Shown: one piece after another, positions 1 to 7,235 of the stretch | Layout of the letters: the number at the start of each line of letters is the position of its first letter | Numbering within the stretch: the stretch's first letter is position 1 | Origin: Pseudomonadota bacterium | Lineage (GTDB): Bacteria > Myxococcota_A > Polyangia > Polyangiales > Polyangiaceae | Direction: 5' to 3' | Assembly (NCBI GenBank): GCA_023460875.1 | Contig: JAEWOQ010000265.1 | Coordinates: 1-20,337, forward strand | Length of the DNA stretch: 20,337 nt | The notes under the pieces: generated by a model | What the model was told of the DNA's origin: nothing | Database searches by the model: none | What the model saw: the letters and a program-made list of their open reading frames with translations, nothing else | Made by a program: the position numbers and the translations under genes

Positions 1-2661
1 CCCGCCGGGCCCCAGCTCGATGAGGTGATCCGCAGCGGCGAGCACGTGCACGTCGTGGTCCACCACCACCACGGAGCCGCCTGCCTCGATCAACATCCGC
101 AGCGCCTCGAGCAGCAGCTCGACCTCGTCCGCGTGGAGGCCAGCGCTGGGCTCGTCCAGCACGTACAGGGCGCCGGGCCCCGCCTCTCGCAGGGCACGCG
201 CCAGCTTCAGGCGCTGGGCTTCGCCGCCGGACAGGGTCGACAGGGGCTGCCCCAGCTTCAAGTAGCCGAGCCCGAGCACCCTCAGGGGCCCGAGGGTGCG
301 CACCACCGCGCGCTGATCCGCCCACAGCTCGAGGGCCTGCTCGACGGTGGTCTCCAGCACGTCGGCGATCGTCTTGCCTCGGTGCCGCACGCCCAGCACG
401 GCCTCCTTGAAGCGCCGGCCCTTGCAGACGGGGCAGGGCAGCGCCACGTCCGCCAAGAACTGCATCTCCACCGTCTCGAAGCCCTCCCCAGCGCAGGCTT
501 CACACCGCCCCGCGTCCACGTTGAAGGAGAAGCTCGAGGCGTCGAGCTCGCGGGCTTGCGCCTCGGGCTCCGCCGCGAACAGCTTCCGCACCGTGTCCCA
601 GGCCTTCGTGTAGGTCGCCGGGTTGCCCCGCGACGTACGCCCCAGGGGCGCCTGGTCCACCAAGGCCACGGATCTGAGGTCGTCCACGCCTTCGAGACCA
701 TCATGGTCGCCGGGCCTCCCCACGTCGAAGTCACCGAGCGCGCGGGCCACCGCGCGGTATAAAACGTCCACCACGAGCGTGCTCTTGCCGGAGCCGCTCG
801 GCCCGCTCACGGCGACCAGCTGCCCGAGGGGTAGACGGACCTCGTCCCCGCGCAGGTTGTGCTCGCGGGCCCCCAGAAGACGCAGCTCCCCTCGCGCCGA
901 AGGCGGCGGGCGAGACGAGGGGACGCGGTGCGCCAACGCGCGAGCCGTCGCGCCTCCCGCTCTGCGCGAGGCCTCGACGGTCCCATCGAAGACCAAGCGT
1001 CCCCCCGCGGCGCCCGCGCCGGGGCCGAGCTCGATCACCCGATCCGCCGCCGCGATGACCGCGGCGTCGTGCTCGATGACCAGCACCGCGTTGTTCCGAT
1101 CCGCCAGCTCGCGGATCAGGGTCGTCAGGGGTGCCACGTCGGACGGATGGAGACCGACCGTCGGCTCGTCGAGCACGAAGAGGACGTTGTGCAAGGACGT
1201 GCCGAGGGCCGCGGTCAACGTCACGCGCTGTGCCTCTCCCCCCGACAGGGTGCGCGCCTGACGGTCCAGACCGAGGTACCCGAGGCCGACCCGCTCCAGG
1301 TAAGTGAGCCGCGAGGCCAGCTCCCGCAACATGAGCGCAGCGTGAGGTCCTTCGGGGACGACCTCCCCGAGGGCGCGCAGGGCGTCGCTCACCTCCAGGG
1401 CGTGCCACGACGCCAGATCACGACCAGCGACCCGATAGCTCAGGGCGTGCTCGTTCAAGCGCGAGCCTCGGCAGACGGGGCAGGGATCGTAGGAGCGGTA
1501 GCGGGAGAGCAGCACCCGCACGTGCATCTTGTAGGTCTTCGTCTCGAGCCACTGGAACCAGCCGCTCACCCCCGGGTAATCGCCGCTCCCCGGACCACCC
1601 TTCCCCTCGATGACCGCCTGCCTCTGCGCCGCGGGGAGGTCGGCCCAAGGCGTCGTGAGATCGACGCCGTTGACCTTGCAGAACTTACGCAGAGCCGAGC
1701 GCTCCCAGGTCGTGGAGGCGCCCCGCCAGGGCCGGATGGCGCCCTTCGCCAAGCTGATGCGAGGATCTGGGATCACTTTGTCCAGGTCGACGCCGAGCAC
1801 GCGCCCGAAGCCGCGGCAGTTCCCGCAGGCCCCCAGGGGCGACTCATGGGAGAACAGGCTGGCGCGGGGCGGCTCCAGACGCCGGCTGCACTCCGGACAA
1901 GCGAGCCCCTCTCGAAAGCGCAGGGTCTGACCCTCCTGGGCCTTGGCAGCGCCGTGCACCCGGACCACGCCAGCGCGCCGAAAACCGACCTCCACCGCGT
2001 CCGCGATCCGTCGCCGCTGGCTAGGGGCCACCTGCACGCGATCGACGATCACCTCCACCTCACCCCCGTCGCGGCCCACGACCTCCGAGGGCTTCACCTC
2101 GTCGAGATCCCGCGTCGCCCCGGCGAGCCAGATCCGTCGGTAGGCCTCGGCGAGGAGCGCCGCGCGCAGATCGAGGTACTCCTCCGGGCTCCGCACCTGC
2201 ACGGGATAGGTGACGACCACGCGCGCCCCGGCGAGCTCCGCCAGGATCCGCTGGGTCGCGCTCTCCACGCTGGTGCTCACCGCCAGGAGCCCATGCTCGG
2301 GACACTGGGGCCGGGACTGCTTCGCGAACAGACCGCTGAGGTAGGGCTCCAGATCCGCCATGGTCGCGACGGTGGAGCGAGAGCTCTTCACCGGAGCCTT
2401 GCGGTCCACCGCGACGGCAGCGGGCACCGGCTCCAGGGACTCCATCGGGGGGCGCTCCAGCCGCTCCAGGAACTGCCGCGCATAGGGGCTGAAGCTCTCC
2501 ACGAAGCGTCGCTGCCCCTCCGCGTAGAGGGTGTCGAGGGCCAGAGAGCTCTTGCCAGCCCCGGAGACGCCGGTGACCACGACCACCTCTCCAGGGCGAA
2601 GTTCCAGGTCGACACCGGCGAGGTTGTGGGTCCGCGCGCCGACGAGGCGGGTCTCGAGCAT
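1..2661 (-). CDS. uvrA: UvrA-family excinuclease ABC subunit A (3' end outside window)
   Basis: DNA-damage recognition ATPase of nucleotide excision repair; it dimerises, scans DNA and loads UvrB. The frame is open for 887 codons from the ATG at 2661 to the left edge, where it still matches the family (VDHD, then IELGPGG), so only a short tail is missing. Visible in order: Walker A GVSGAGKSS (residues 31-39), a UvrB-binding-sized region, zinc module Cys255/Cys258/Cys279/Cys282, first signature LSGGEAQR (about 471), FVLDEPTVGLH, second Walker A GPSGSGKS (about 620), motif DQAPLGRTSRGNPATY, zinc knuckle CEAC/CPVC (Cys720-Cys746), second LSGGEAQR (about 810) and LDEPSAGLH. The first ATPase reads RVTLTAALGTSLHNVLFVLDEP, which resembles a divergent UvrA paralog class more than the canonical repair UvrA; that is my inference from memory of families. 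No in-frame stop seen. It is divergent from smpB. Confidence 0.95.
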   Translation of the reverse strand, partial: MLETRLVGARTHNLAGVDLELRPGEVVVVTGVSGAGKSSLALDTLYAEGQRRFVESFSPYARQFLERLERPPMESLEPVPAAVAVDRKAPVKSSRSTVATMADLEPYLSGLFAKQSRPQCPEHGLLAVSTSVESATQRILAELAGARVVVTYPVQVRSPEEYLDLRAALLAEAYRRIWLAGATRDLDEVKPSEVVGRDGGEVEVIVDRVQVAPSQRRRIADAVEVGFRRAGVVRVHGAAKAQEGQTLRFREGLACPECSRRLEPPRASLFSHESPLGACGNCRGFGRVLGVDLDKVIPDPRISLAKGAIRPWRGASTTWERSALRKFCKVNGVDLTTPWADLPAAQRQAVIEGKGGPGSGDYPGVSGWFQWLETKTYKMHVRVLLSRYRSYDPCPVCRGSRLNEHALSYRVAGRDLASWHALEVSDALRALGEVVPEGPHAALMLRELASRLTYLERVGLGYLGLDRQARTLSGGEAQRVTLTAALGTSLHNVLFVLDEPTVGLHPSDVAPLTTLIRELADRNNAVLVIEHDAAVIAAADRVIELGPGAGAAGGRLVFDGTVEASRRAGGATARALAHRVPSSRPPPSARGELRLLGAREHNLRGDEVRLPLGQLVAVSGPSGSGKSTLVVDVLYRAVARALGDFDVGRPGDHDGLEGVDDLRSVALVDQAPLGRTSRGNPATYTKAWDTVRKLFAAEPEAQARELDASSFSFNVDAGRCEACAGEGFETVEMQFLADVALPCPVCKGRRFKEAVLGVRHRGKTIADVLETTVEQALELWADQRAVVRTLGPLRVLGLGYLKLGQPLSTLSGGEAQRLKLARALREAGPGALYVLDEPSAGLHADEVELLLEALRMLIEAGGSVVVVDHDVHVLAAADHLIELGPGG

Positions 2662-2670
2662 CGTCCCGGC

Positions 2671-2699
2671 GATCAACCACGCGGCCGCACACCACGCAA
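2671..2699 (-). promoter_or_regulatory. putative uvrA promoter
   Basis: On the minus strand TTGCGT (2699-2694) is followed after 17 bases by TTGATC (2676-2671), and the ATG of uvrA starts 9 bases later. The -35 is good and the -10 is poor. The -35 lies inside the 10-bp inverted repeat shared with the smpB promoter. Confidence 0.35.
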
Positions 2700-2772
2700 C
2701 CCGAAGAGGGGTCACTCCCTGTGGCGACACCCGCCTTTGAGGCGAAGCCAGCTCGCGTCATCCGGGTTGCGT
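2694..2772. repeat. 10-bp inverted repeat spanning the uvrA/smpB divergent spacer
   Basis: ACGCAACCCG at 2694-2703 and its exact reverse complement CGGGTTGCGT at 2763-2772. Each arm carries a TTGCGT hexamer about 33-35 bases upstream of the start codon it faces, so the arms coincide with the two divergent -35 positions. It may be symmetric promoters or an operator pair; no known regulator site was recognised. Confidence 0.6.
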
Positions 2773-2794
2773 TTGAGCCGCGGCGGGGCATCAT
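2767..2794 (+). promoter_or_regulatory. putative smpB promoter
   Basis: TTGCGT (2767-2772), 16-base spacer, CATCAT (2789-2794), then 12 bases to the smpB ATG. This predicts a leader of only a few bases, and no Shine-Dalgarno sequence is present before the start. Confidence 0.4.
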
Positions 2795-2806
2795 CAGCGA
2801 CCCCCG

Positions 2807-3292
2807 ATGGCGAAAGGCGGAAAGAAAACAGCGACTCCTCAGGGTGACCGCGTCGTCGCCGTCCACCGTCGCGCGCGCTTCGACTATGAGCTCGGGGATC
2901 GCTATGAAGCCGGGGTCGTCCTCATCGGCAGCGAGGCGCGCTCGCTCCGGGATCATGCGCCGGATCTGACCGACTCCTGGGTGGACGTGCACACGGGGGA
3001 AGCCTGGCTCAAGGGCATGCGCATCCCGCCGATGCAGCACGCCGCCTTCGGCCACGACGAGCGGCGCCCGCGCAAGCTCCTCTTGAACCGGAAGGAGATC
3101 GACAAACTGCGGATCGCCGTGGAGCGGGAGGGCATGACCCTCATCGCCACCAAGTGCTACTTCAAGAGCGGCCGTGCGAAGGTGGAGATCGCCGTCGCGC
3201 GGGGCAAGAAGGTGCACGACAAGCGACAGACCTTGAAGGAGCGCACGGCGGATCGCGAGGCCCAACAAGCCATGCGGCGAGCCCGCCATTGA
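2807..3292 (+). CDS. smpB: SsrA-binding protein SmpB
   Basis: Binds tmRNA (SsrA) and delivers it to stalled ribosomes for trans-translation; cytoplasmic. The 161-residue length fits the family. Family landmarks are present: FDYELGDRYEAGVVLIGSEARSL near the start, the HDERRPRKLLL motif around residue 85, the central YFKSGRAKVEIAVARGKK block and a basic KRQTLKERTADRE tail that would enter the decoding centre. The ATG at 2807 is chosen because family similarity begins soon after it and a plausible promoter ends 12 bases upstream. No tmRNA gene is visible in the window. It is divergent from uvrA, and the next gene downstream starts 92 bases after its stop and appears to have its own promoter. Confidence 0.96.
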   Translation: MAKGGKKTATPQGDRVVAVHRRARFDYELGDRYEAGVVLIGSEARSLRDHAPDLTDSWVDVHTGEAWLKGMRIPPMQHAAFGHDERRPRKLLLNRKEIDKLRIAVEREGMTLIATKCYFKSGRAKVEIAVARGKKVHDKRQTLKERTADREAQQAMRRARH

Positions 3293-3371
3293 GCGCGCGC
3301 GATCCCCGGGCACAGCTCAGAGGCACGACCCACCGCGAACCGCGACGGGCCACCGCGACGACCCAGCGTCA

Positions 3372-3377
3372 TAGCCT
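3372..3377 (+). promoter_or_regulatory. -10 element, leaderless start of the 90-aa gene
   Basis: TAGCCT is followed by 7 bases and then the ATG at 3385. The same TAnnnT plus 6-7 bases arrangement recurs before several other genes in the window. No convincing -35 is seen. Confidence 0.45.
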
Positions 3378-3384
3378 CGCCGAG

Positions 3385-3657
3385 ATGCCCCACCCTCGGA
3401 AGTTTTCCATGACCCTCCCCATCACCCTGCGCCAAGGTAGCACCGCCTTCCTCGTCGAGACCGATGGTGACAGGACGGTCGTCGCCAGCCCCCTCCCCGC
3501 CCCTCCGGGTTCCACCCTGGCGGGGACCGTCGAGGGCGTCCCTGGCGAGCTCCAAGTGAAGGTGAAGAGCTGCCGCAAGGATGGGGAGCTGTTCCGCATC
3601 GAAGGACGGCTCCGCAACGCCACCCGCGAGCTCCGCGAGCGGCTGCTCTCCGGGTGA
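3385..3657 (+). CDS. small conserved-looking protein of unknown function (90 aa)
   Basis: Not recognised. The 90-residue product is soluble, without signal peptide or membrane segment, and looks beta-rich: alternating strands run through FLVETDGDRTVVASPLP and GELQVKVKSCRKDGELFRIE, then a short basic helix ends in ELRERLL. The strand pattern with VKVKSCRKDG recalls small PilZ-like domains, but the PilZ RxxxR and D/NxSxxG motifs are absent, so I do not assign it. ATG 3385 is preferred because a TAGCCT hexamer sits 7 bases before it; ATG 3409 (82 aa) has a GGAAG Shine-Dalgarno-like sequence and remains possible. The stop overlaps a GTG that could open the next frame, but that gene more likely starts at 3723. 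Confidence 0.7.
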   Translation: MPHPRKFSMTLPITLRQGSTAFLVETDGDRTVVASPLPAPPGSTLAGTVEGVPGELQVKVKSCRKDGELFRIEGRLRNATRELRERLLSG

Positions 3658-3708
3658 TTCGTGGCCCAACGCGGGGCGCGCCGAGGACAAGGCGCGGTCC
3701 GGTCGTGC

Positions 3709-3714
3709 TATGGC
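3709..3714 (+). promoter_or_regulatory. -10-like element before the UPF0149/SEC-C gene
   Basis: TATGGC lies 8 bases before the ATG at 3723 and no Shine-Dalgarno sequence is present, consistent with a leaderless or nearly leaderless message. Confidence 0.35.
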
Positions 3715-3722
3715 TCTCCCAG

Positions 3723-4358
3723 ATGAACCGGCTTGGAGATCCGCTCGATCGGGAAGAGACCGAGGAGCTCGCCCGGCTCCTGGAGGCGAGCGGTCGCTCG
3801 CTGGCTTTTGCCCGAGGTGTGTTCGCGGCGACCGCCAGCGCCCCGACTCTGCTCGAGGCGCCCCAGTGGCTCGGGCTGCTCCTCGGGGGAGCCCCGGAGG
3901 ACGAGGGGGCGCTGCGACGCCTCATGGCGCTCGTCATGCGCGAGTACAACGCGTGCACGGAATGCCTCGCGTTGGGGGTCCCCGCCGTACCAGCACCGAC
4001 GGATCCCCGAGGGGTGGAGGATTTCTGCAAGGGGTACATCCGTGTGACCCAAGCGGATCCGAAGTGGACGGCGGACGCCGATGCGTTCTCGCTCACCGTC
4101 CCGTTCGCCTGGCTCGCCGGGTACGTGGACACCGTCGCCCTCGAGAGCTTCGCGCCCGAGGCGCTCACGGCTCCGGACGAGTACCGCGCCCGCAAGGTCG
4201 AGTCCCTGGCGGACGACGTGATGGCGCTTCATCAGCGCTGGGCCGAGGCGCGGAACCAGCCGCCTCCTCCCGGGACCACCCGGGCGGACCGGGTCGGGCG
4301 TAACGATCCCTGCCCTTGCGGCAGCGGCAAGAAGTACAAGCGCTGCTGCGCCTCCTGA
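3723..4358 (+). CDS. UPF0149 (YecA/YgfB-like) protein with C-terminal SEC-C zinc motif
   Basis: A 211-residue, cytoplasmic, mostly helical protein. The body matches the UPF0149 pattern: a helical N-terminus (LDREETEELARLL), a central FCKGYIRV segment typical of these proteins, and a C-terminal SEC-C motif NDPCPCGSGKKYKRCC, with cysteines in the CxC...CC arrangement that binds zinc and is shared with the SecA tail. Partners are unknown; SEC-C motifs often mediate binding to SecB or ribosomes in other proteins. ATG 3723 is chosen because the preceding 23 codons (open from a GTG at 3654 overlapping the previous stop) look non-coding and a -10-like hexamer sits 8 bases upstream. VanW follows after about 70 bases on the same strand. 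Confidence 0.85.
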   Translation: MNRLGDPLDREETEELARLLEASGRSLAFARGVFAATASAPTLLEAPQWLGLLLGGAPEDEGALRRLMALVMREYNACTECLALGVPAVPAPTDPRGVEDFCKGYIRVTQADPKWTADADAFSLTVPFAWLAGYVDTVALESFAPEALTAPDEYRARKVESLADDVMALHQRWAEARNQPPPPGTTRADRVGRNDPCPCGSGKKYKRCCAS

Positions 4359-4431
4359 TGCAGCGCCCGTCGATTCCCTTCCCGGGATCGCTCCGGTAAG
4401 ACTCGCTGCACCCGCCCAGGTGAGGGAACGT

Positions 4432-6480
4432 GTGACGGAGCCAGCGCCGCACCCAACGCCAAGACCCCATCGCTCCATCCGCGAGCACGCACGACGCTGG
4501 GCGTTAAGCGCCCTCGTTCTGCCGGCGGGGATCTGCCTGGGGCTGCTCGTCGGCTTCTTGCTGGAGCGCCATGGCTCGACGGATCGGGTCCTGCGAGGAG
4601 TCGCTCTCCAACATGCCGGCGGCACCCGACCGCTCGGCGGCTTGGACGCGACTCAGCTGGACGGCGCGCTCGCGCCCCTCGAGCGCGCCGTCACCGAGCG
4701 AGTCCTCCGCTTTACCTTGAACGGGCGTCCCTTCGAGGCAGAGGCCCGGGAGCTCGGCGTCACCGTCGAGCGGGAGGTGCTCCTGCGCGCGACCATGACA
4801 GCCGGACGCAGCGGGAGCTGGGCGGAGCAGACGCTCTGGTGGCTCGGCAGGCTGTTCACGTCCGCGCCCCTGACGCTCGAGCCCCAGATCGATCCCGAAC
4901 GGGTGCGCGCGCGCGTCGCCGAGTGGGAGGCGCAGGCCCTGAGCCAGCCGCCGCGCGCCCCTGGCGTCACCTTCGACGGCGAGCTGCGCGCCACTTATTC
5001 GGAGCCAACCCTCCGGGCCGACGTCGAGCGGGTGCTCGCCGCTCTCCCGGATCTGCTCGGAGGGAGCGCGGCGCAGCTCGAGATCCCGCTGCTCACCGAG
5101 CTGCCCCCCATCACCCGCGAAGAGGTGGACGCGCGCCTCGAGCAGGCCCGGCAGCTGCTCGCGGCCCCGCTGCGCCTGGACGTCGACGGCACCGAGCACC
5201 ACATCGTGCTCGAGCCCGCCGTCCTCGGGCCCGCCATCGTGACGCACATCGTCCGCGAGCCTCACCCCGCTCTCCAGCTCACGCTCGATCCCGCCAAGCT
5301 CGAGGAGGCGCTCGCCCCTGTTCGACCGGACGTCGAGCGGGCTCCCCAACGAGCTACCTTCGCGGTCGACGCGAAGAACGAAGTGACCGTGGTGCCCAGC
5401 GCACCCGGCGCGCGCATCGATGAAGAGGGCACTCTGCGAGAGCTCCTCGAGGCCGCCACCCGCCCGGATCGACGCGGACGCATCCTGCTCCACGAAGAGC
5501 GCCCCGACCTCACGACGGAGGAGGCGGAGGCGCTCGGCATCCGCAGCCTGGTCGCCCGCTTCACTACGTATCACCCGTGCTGCCAGCCCAGGGTGAAGAA
5601 CATCCACGTCGCGGCGAGCCAGGTGGACGGGGTCGTGCTGCGCCCAGGGGAGCGCTTCTCTCTCAACGAGCACCTCGGGCCGCGCACCAACGAAGGGGGG
5701 TTCTTGGACGCGCCTACCATCGTGCGCGGCAAGATGGAGCCCAGCCCTGGAGGGGGCATCAGCCAGTTCGCTACGACGCTCTTCAACGTGGTGCTCGACG
5801 GAGGCTACGAGGTCGTCCAGCGCCAGCCGCACACCTTCTATTTTTCCCGCTACCCCGAGGGGCACGAGGCGACCGTGTCCTATCCCGAGCCGGACCTCGC
5901 CTTCCGCAACGACACCCGCTCCGGTCTCCTCATCAAGACCCAATACGCCTCCACGTACATCCGCGTGCTGCTCTACGGCGACAACGAAGGCCGTCGCGTG
6001 GAGCGCAAGGTGTCGCCCCGCTTCGATTTCGCCGAGCCTCCCATCGAGTACCTGCCCAACGAGGAGTTGGAGCCAGACGAGACGAAGATCAAGGAGCCCG
6101 GGCAGCAGGGGTGGTCCGTGACCGTCACTAGGCTCATCCACTACCCCGACGGGACGAGCGTGGACCAGACGCGCCGCGTCGTGTACCGCCCGCGCCCAGA
6201 GGTCATCGAGGTCCACCCCTGCAACATCCCGAAGGGGCACAAGGGGCACACCGGCGAGGAGTGTCCCCAGCCAGAGGAGCCCGAAGACGAAGGGCCCCCA
6301 GAGGGCGAGGAGTTGGGCGAGGTGGGCGAGGCGCACGACGCGGCGGCGTCGGGTGGCGGCGCGCGCCCAGCGCCCGGCACAGAAGCCAGCCCGACGTCGG
6401 GCTCCCTCCCCGAGGTCGCCTCAGCACCTCCCCTGGGCTCGAGTCCTCCTTCCGCCCCTGGCGAGCGGTCCGGGGACTGA
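4432..6480 (+). CDS. VanW-family envelope protein with PG_binding_4-like repeats
   Basis: A 682-residue inner-membrane-anchored protein. A basic N-terminus and one membrane segment (WALSALVLPAGICLGLLVG, about residues 24-45) place the rest outside the cytoplasm. Residues about 60-370 hold repeated alpha/beta segments like the putative peptidoglycan-binding domain found before VanW. The VanW core follows (about 375-520): FTTYHPCC, RPGERFSLNEHLGPR, GGGISQFATTLFN, and the HTFYFSRYPEGHEATV block. A G5-like strand-rich segment and an acidic, proline-rich low-complexity tail end it. GTG 4432 has GAGG 6 bases upstream; GTG 4420 is an alternative. VanW proteins are linked to glycopeptide resistance clusters, but the biochemical role is unsettled and nothing here implies resistance. 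The stop is 2 bases from the convergent ogt stop. Confidence 0.88.
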   Translation: MTEPAPHPTPRPHRSIREHARRWALSALVLPAGICLGLLVGFLLERHGSTDRVLRGVALQHAGGTRPLGGLDATQLDGALAPLERAVTERVLRFTLNGRPFEAEARELGVTVEREVLLRATMTAGRSGSWAEQTLWWLGRLFTSAPLTLEPQIDPERVRARVAEWEAQALSQPPRAPGVTFDGELRATYSEPTLRADVERVLAALPDLLGGSAAQLEIPLLTELPPITREEVDARLEQARQLLAAPLRLDVDGTEHHIVLEPAVLGPAIVTHIVREPHPALQLTLDPAKLEEALAPVRPDVERAPQRATFAVDAKNEVTVVPSAPGARIDEEGTLRELLEAATRPDRRGRILLHEERPDLTTEEAEALGIRSLVARFTTYHPCCQPRVKNIHVAASQVDGVVLRPGERFSLNEHLGPRTNEGGFLDAPTIVRGKMEPSPGGGISQFATTLFNVVLDGGYEVVQRQPHTFYFSRYPEGHEATVSYPEPDLAFRNDTRSGLLIKTQYASTYIRVLLYGDNEGRRVERKVSPRFDFAEPPIEYLPNEELEPDETKIKEPGQQGWSVTVTRLIHYPDGTSVDQTRRVVYRPRPEVIEVHPCNIPKGHKGHTGEECPQPEEPEDEGPPEGEELGEVGEAHDAAASGGGARPAPGTEASPTSGSLPEVASAPPLGSSPPSAPGERSGD

Positions 6481-6482
6481 CC

Positions 6483-7235
6483 TCAAGTCGCTCGACCTGC
6501 GCCGCGCTCCAGTTCGAGCAAGCGCAGCTTCGTCGTGGTGCCCCCGGCGGCCGTGAACCCGCCCACCTTGCCACCAGCCGCCAGCACCCGGTGACAAGGC
6601 ACGACGATGGCGCACGGATTCCGGCTCAGCGCCTGCCCCACCGCTCGCGCCGCGCCCGGAGATCCGAGCTGCGCGGCCAGCTCCCCGTAGCCGACGGTCG
6701 CGCCGGGCGGGATCGTCCGGGCCAGCTCGTAGACCCGGCGATGGAACGGCGGAACCCCGTCCAGATCGAGCTCGATCTCGGTGAGGTCCACCCCCTCTCC
6801 CCGGAGCAGCGCCTGCACCAGCTCGATCGCCCGCTCGACGGCGCGCGGAGGGCGGCCCTCCTCTGCCTGAGGGAGTCGCTCCCATAGGCGCGCGCGCCCC
6901 AAGGAGTCCGTTTCTTCCGGGAGGTGGAGCTCGACGACGTGAGTCCCCCGCCACGCGATGGCGCAACGCCCTACTGGAGTGTCGAAGAGGGCGAAGGTGG
7001 CGGGGCGAGCGCCGGCCCGCTCGAACTCGCTGCCGCCGCCGCGCGCTGACGGACTCCGCTGCTCGGGGGCGGCGCGGTGCTGCTCGAGGGCGGCGCGGTG
7101 CTGCTCGGGGGCGGTACGCTCGGGGGCGGTACGCTCGGGGGTCGGGCCGCGGCCTGCGCGGCGTCCACGAGAGGCCGTCGTCGGTGGGCGACTCGACGAC
7201 GGCGCCTTCGGCCCCTTCAGCGGAACAGCTCGCAA
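6483..7235 (-). CDS. ogt: methylated-DNA--[protein]-cysteine S-methyltransferase with repetitive N-terminal extension
   Basis: Repairs O6-alkylguanine by irreversible transfer to its own cysteine. The C-terminal 165 residues are the full family: ribonuclease-H-like N-domain (FALFDTPVGRCAIAW), FHRRVYELARTIPPGATVGYGELA, RAVGQALSRNP, and the active-site IVVPCHRVL with Cys near residue 213, then GGFTAAGGTTTKLRLLE. Before it lie about 80 residues of low complexity made of PERTA and EQHRAA(P/L) tandem repeats. No ATG or GTG exists upstream in frame before a stop; the TTG at 7235 has GGAG 5 bases upstream and lies inside the last codons of the preceding lipoprotein gene, so translation is probably coupled. 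The extension has no recognised function. I judge the enzyme assignment firm and the start fairly good. Confidence 0.92.
   Translation of the reverse strand: MRAVPLKGPKAPSSSRPPTTASRGRRAGRGPTPERTAPERTAPEQHRAALEQHRAAPEQRSPSARGGGSEFERAGARPATFALFDTPVGRCAIAWRGTHVVELHLPEETDSLGRARLWERLPQAEEGRPPRAVERAIELVQALLRGEGVDLTEIELDLDGVPPFHRRVYELARTIPPGATVGYGELAAQLGSPGAARAVGQALSRNPCAIVVPCHRVLAAGGKVGGFTAAGGTTTKLRLLELERGAGRAT
7060..7146 (-). repeat. two families of coding tandem repeats in the ogt N-terminal region
   Basis: Two 21-bp units (7060-7080, 7081-7101; one mismatch) encode EQHRAA plus P or L; these run into two identical 15-bp units (7103-7117, 7118-7132) plus a partial third, encoding PERTA. Both families share the core GCTCGGGGGCGG, so they are probably derived from one seed by slippage. 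Confidence 0.85.

Noticed and set aside
859..2847. 662-aa plus-strand frame opposite uvrA
   Set aside because: Antisense to a firmly identified uvrA; composition is typical of GC-rich shadow frames.
731..3313. Long minus-strand frames over uvrA and smpB (225 aa at 731-1408, 417 aa at 2060-3313)
   Set aside because: Arg/Gly/Pro-rich translations without family features; they are shadows of uvrA, whose true frame lacks a stop within the window.
4371..4390. Small hairpin CGAT(T)CCC/GGGATCG before VanW
   Set aside because: Bulged 7-bp stem without T tract; too weak to call a terminator or attenuator.
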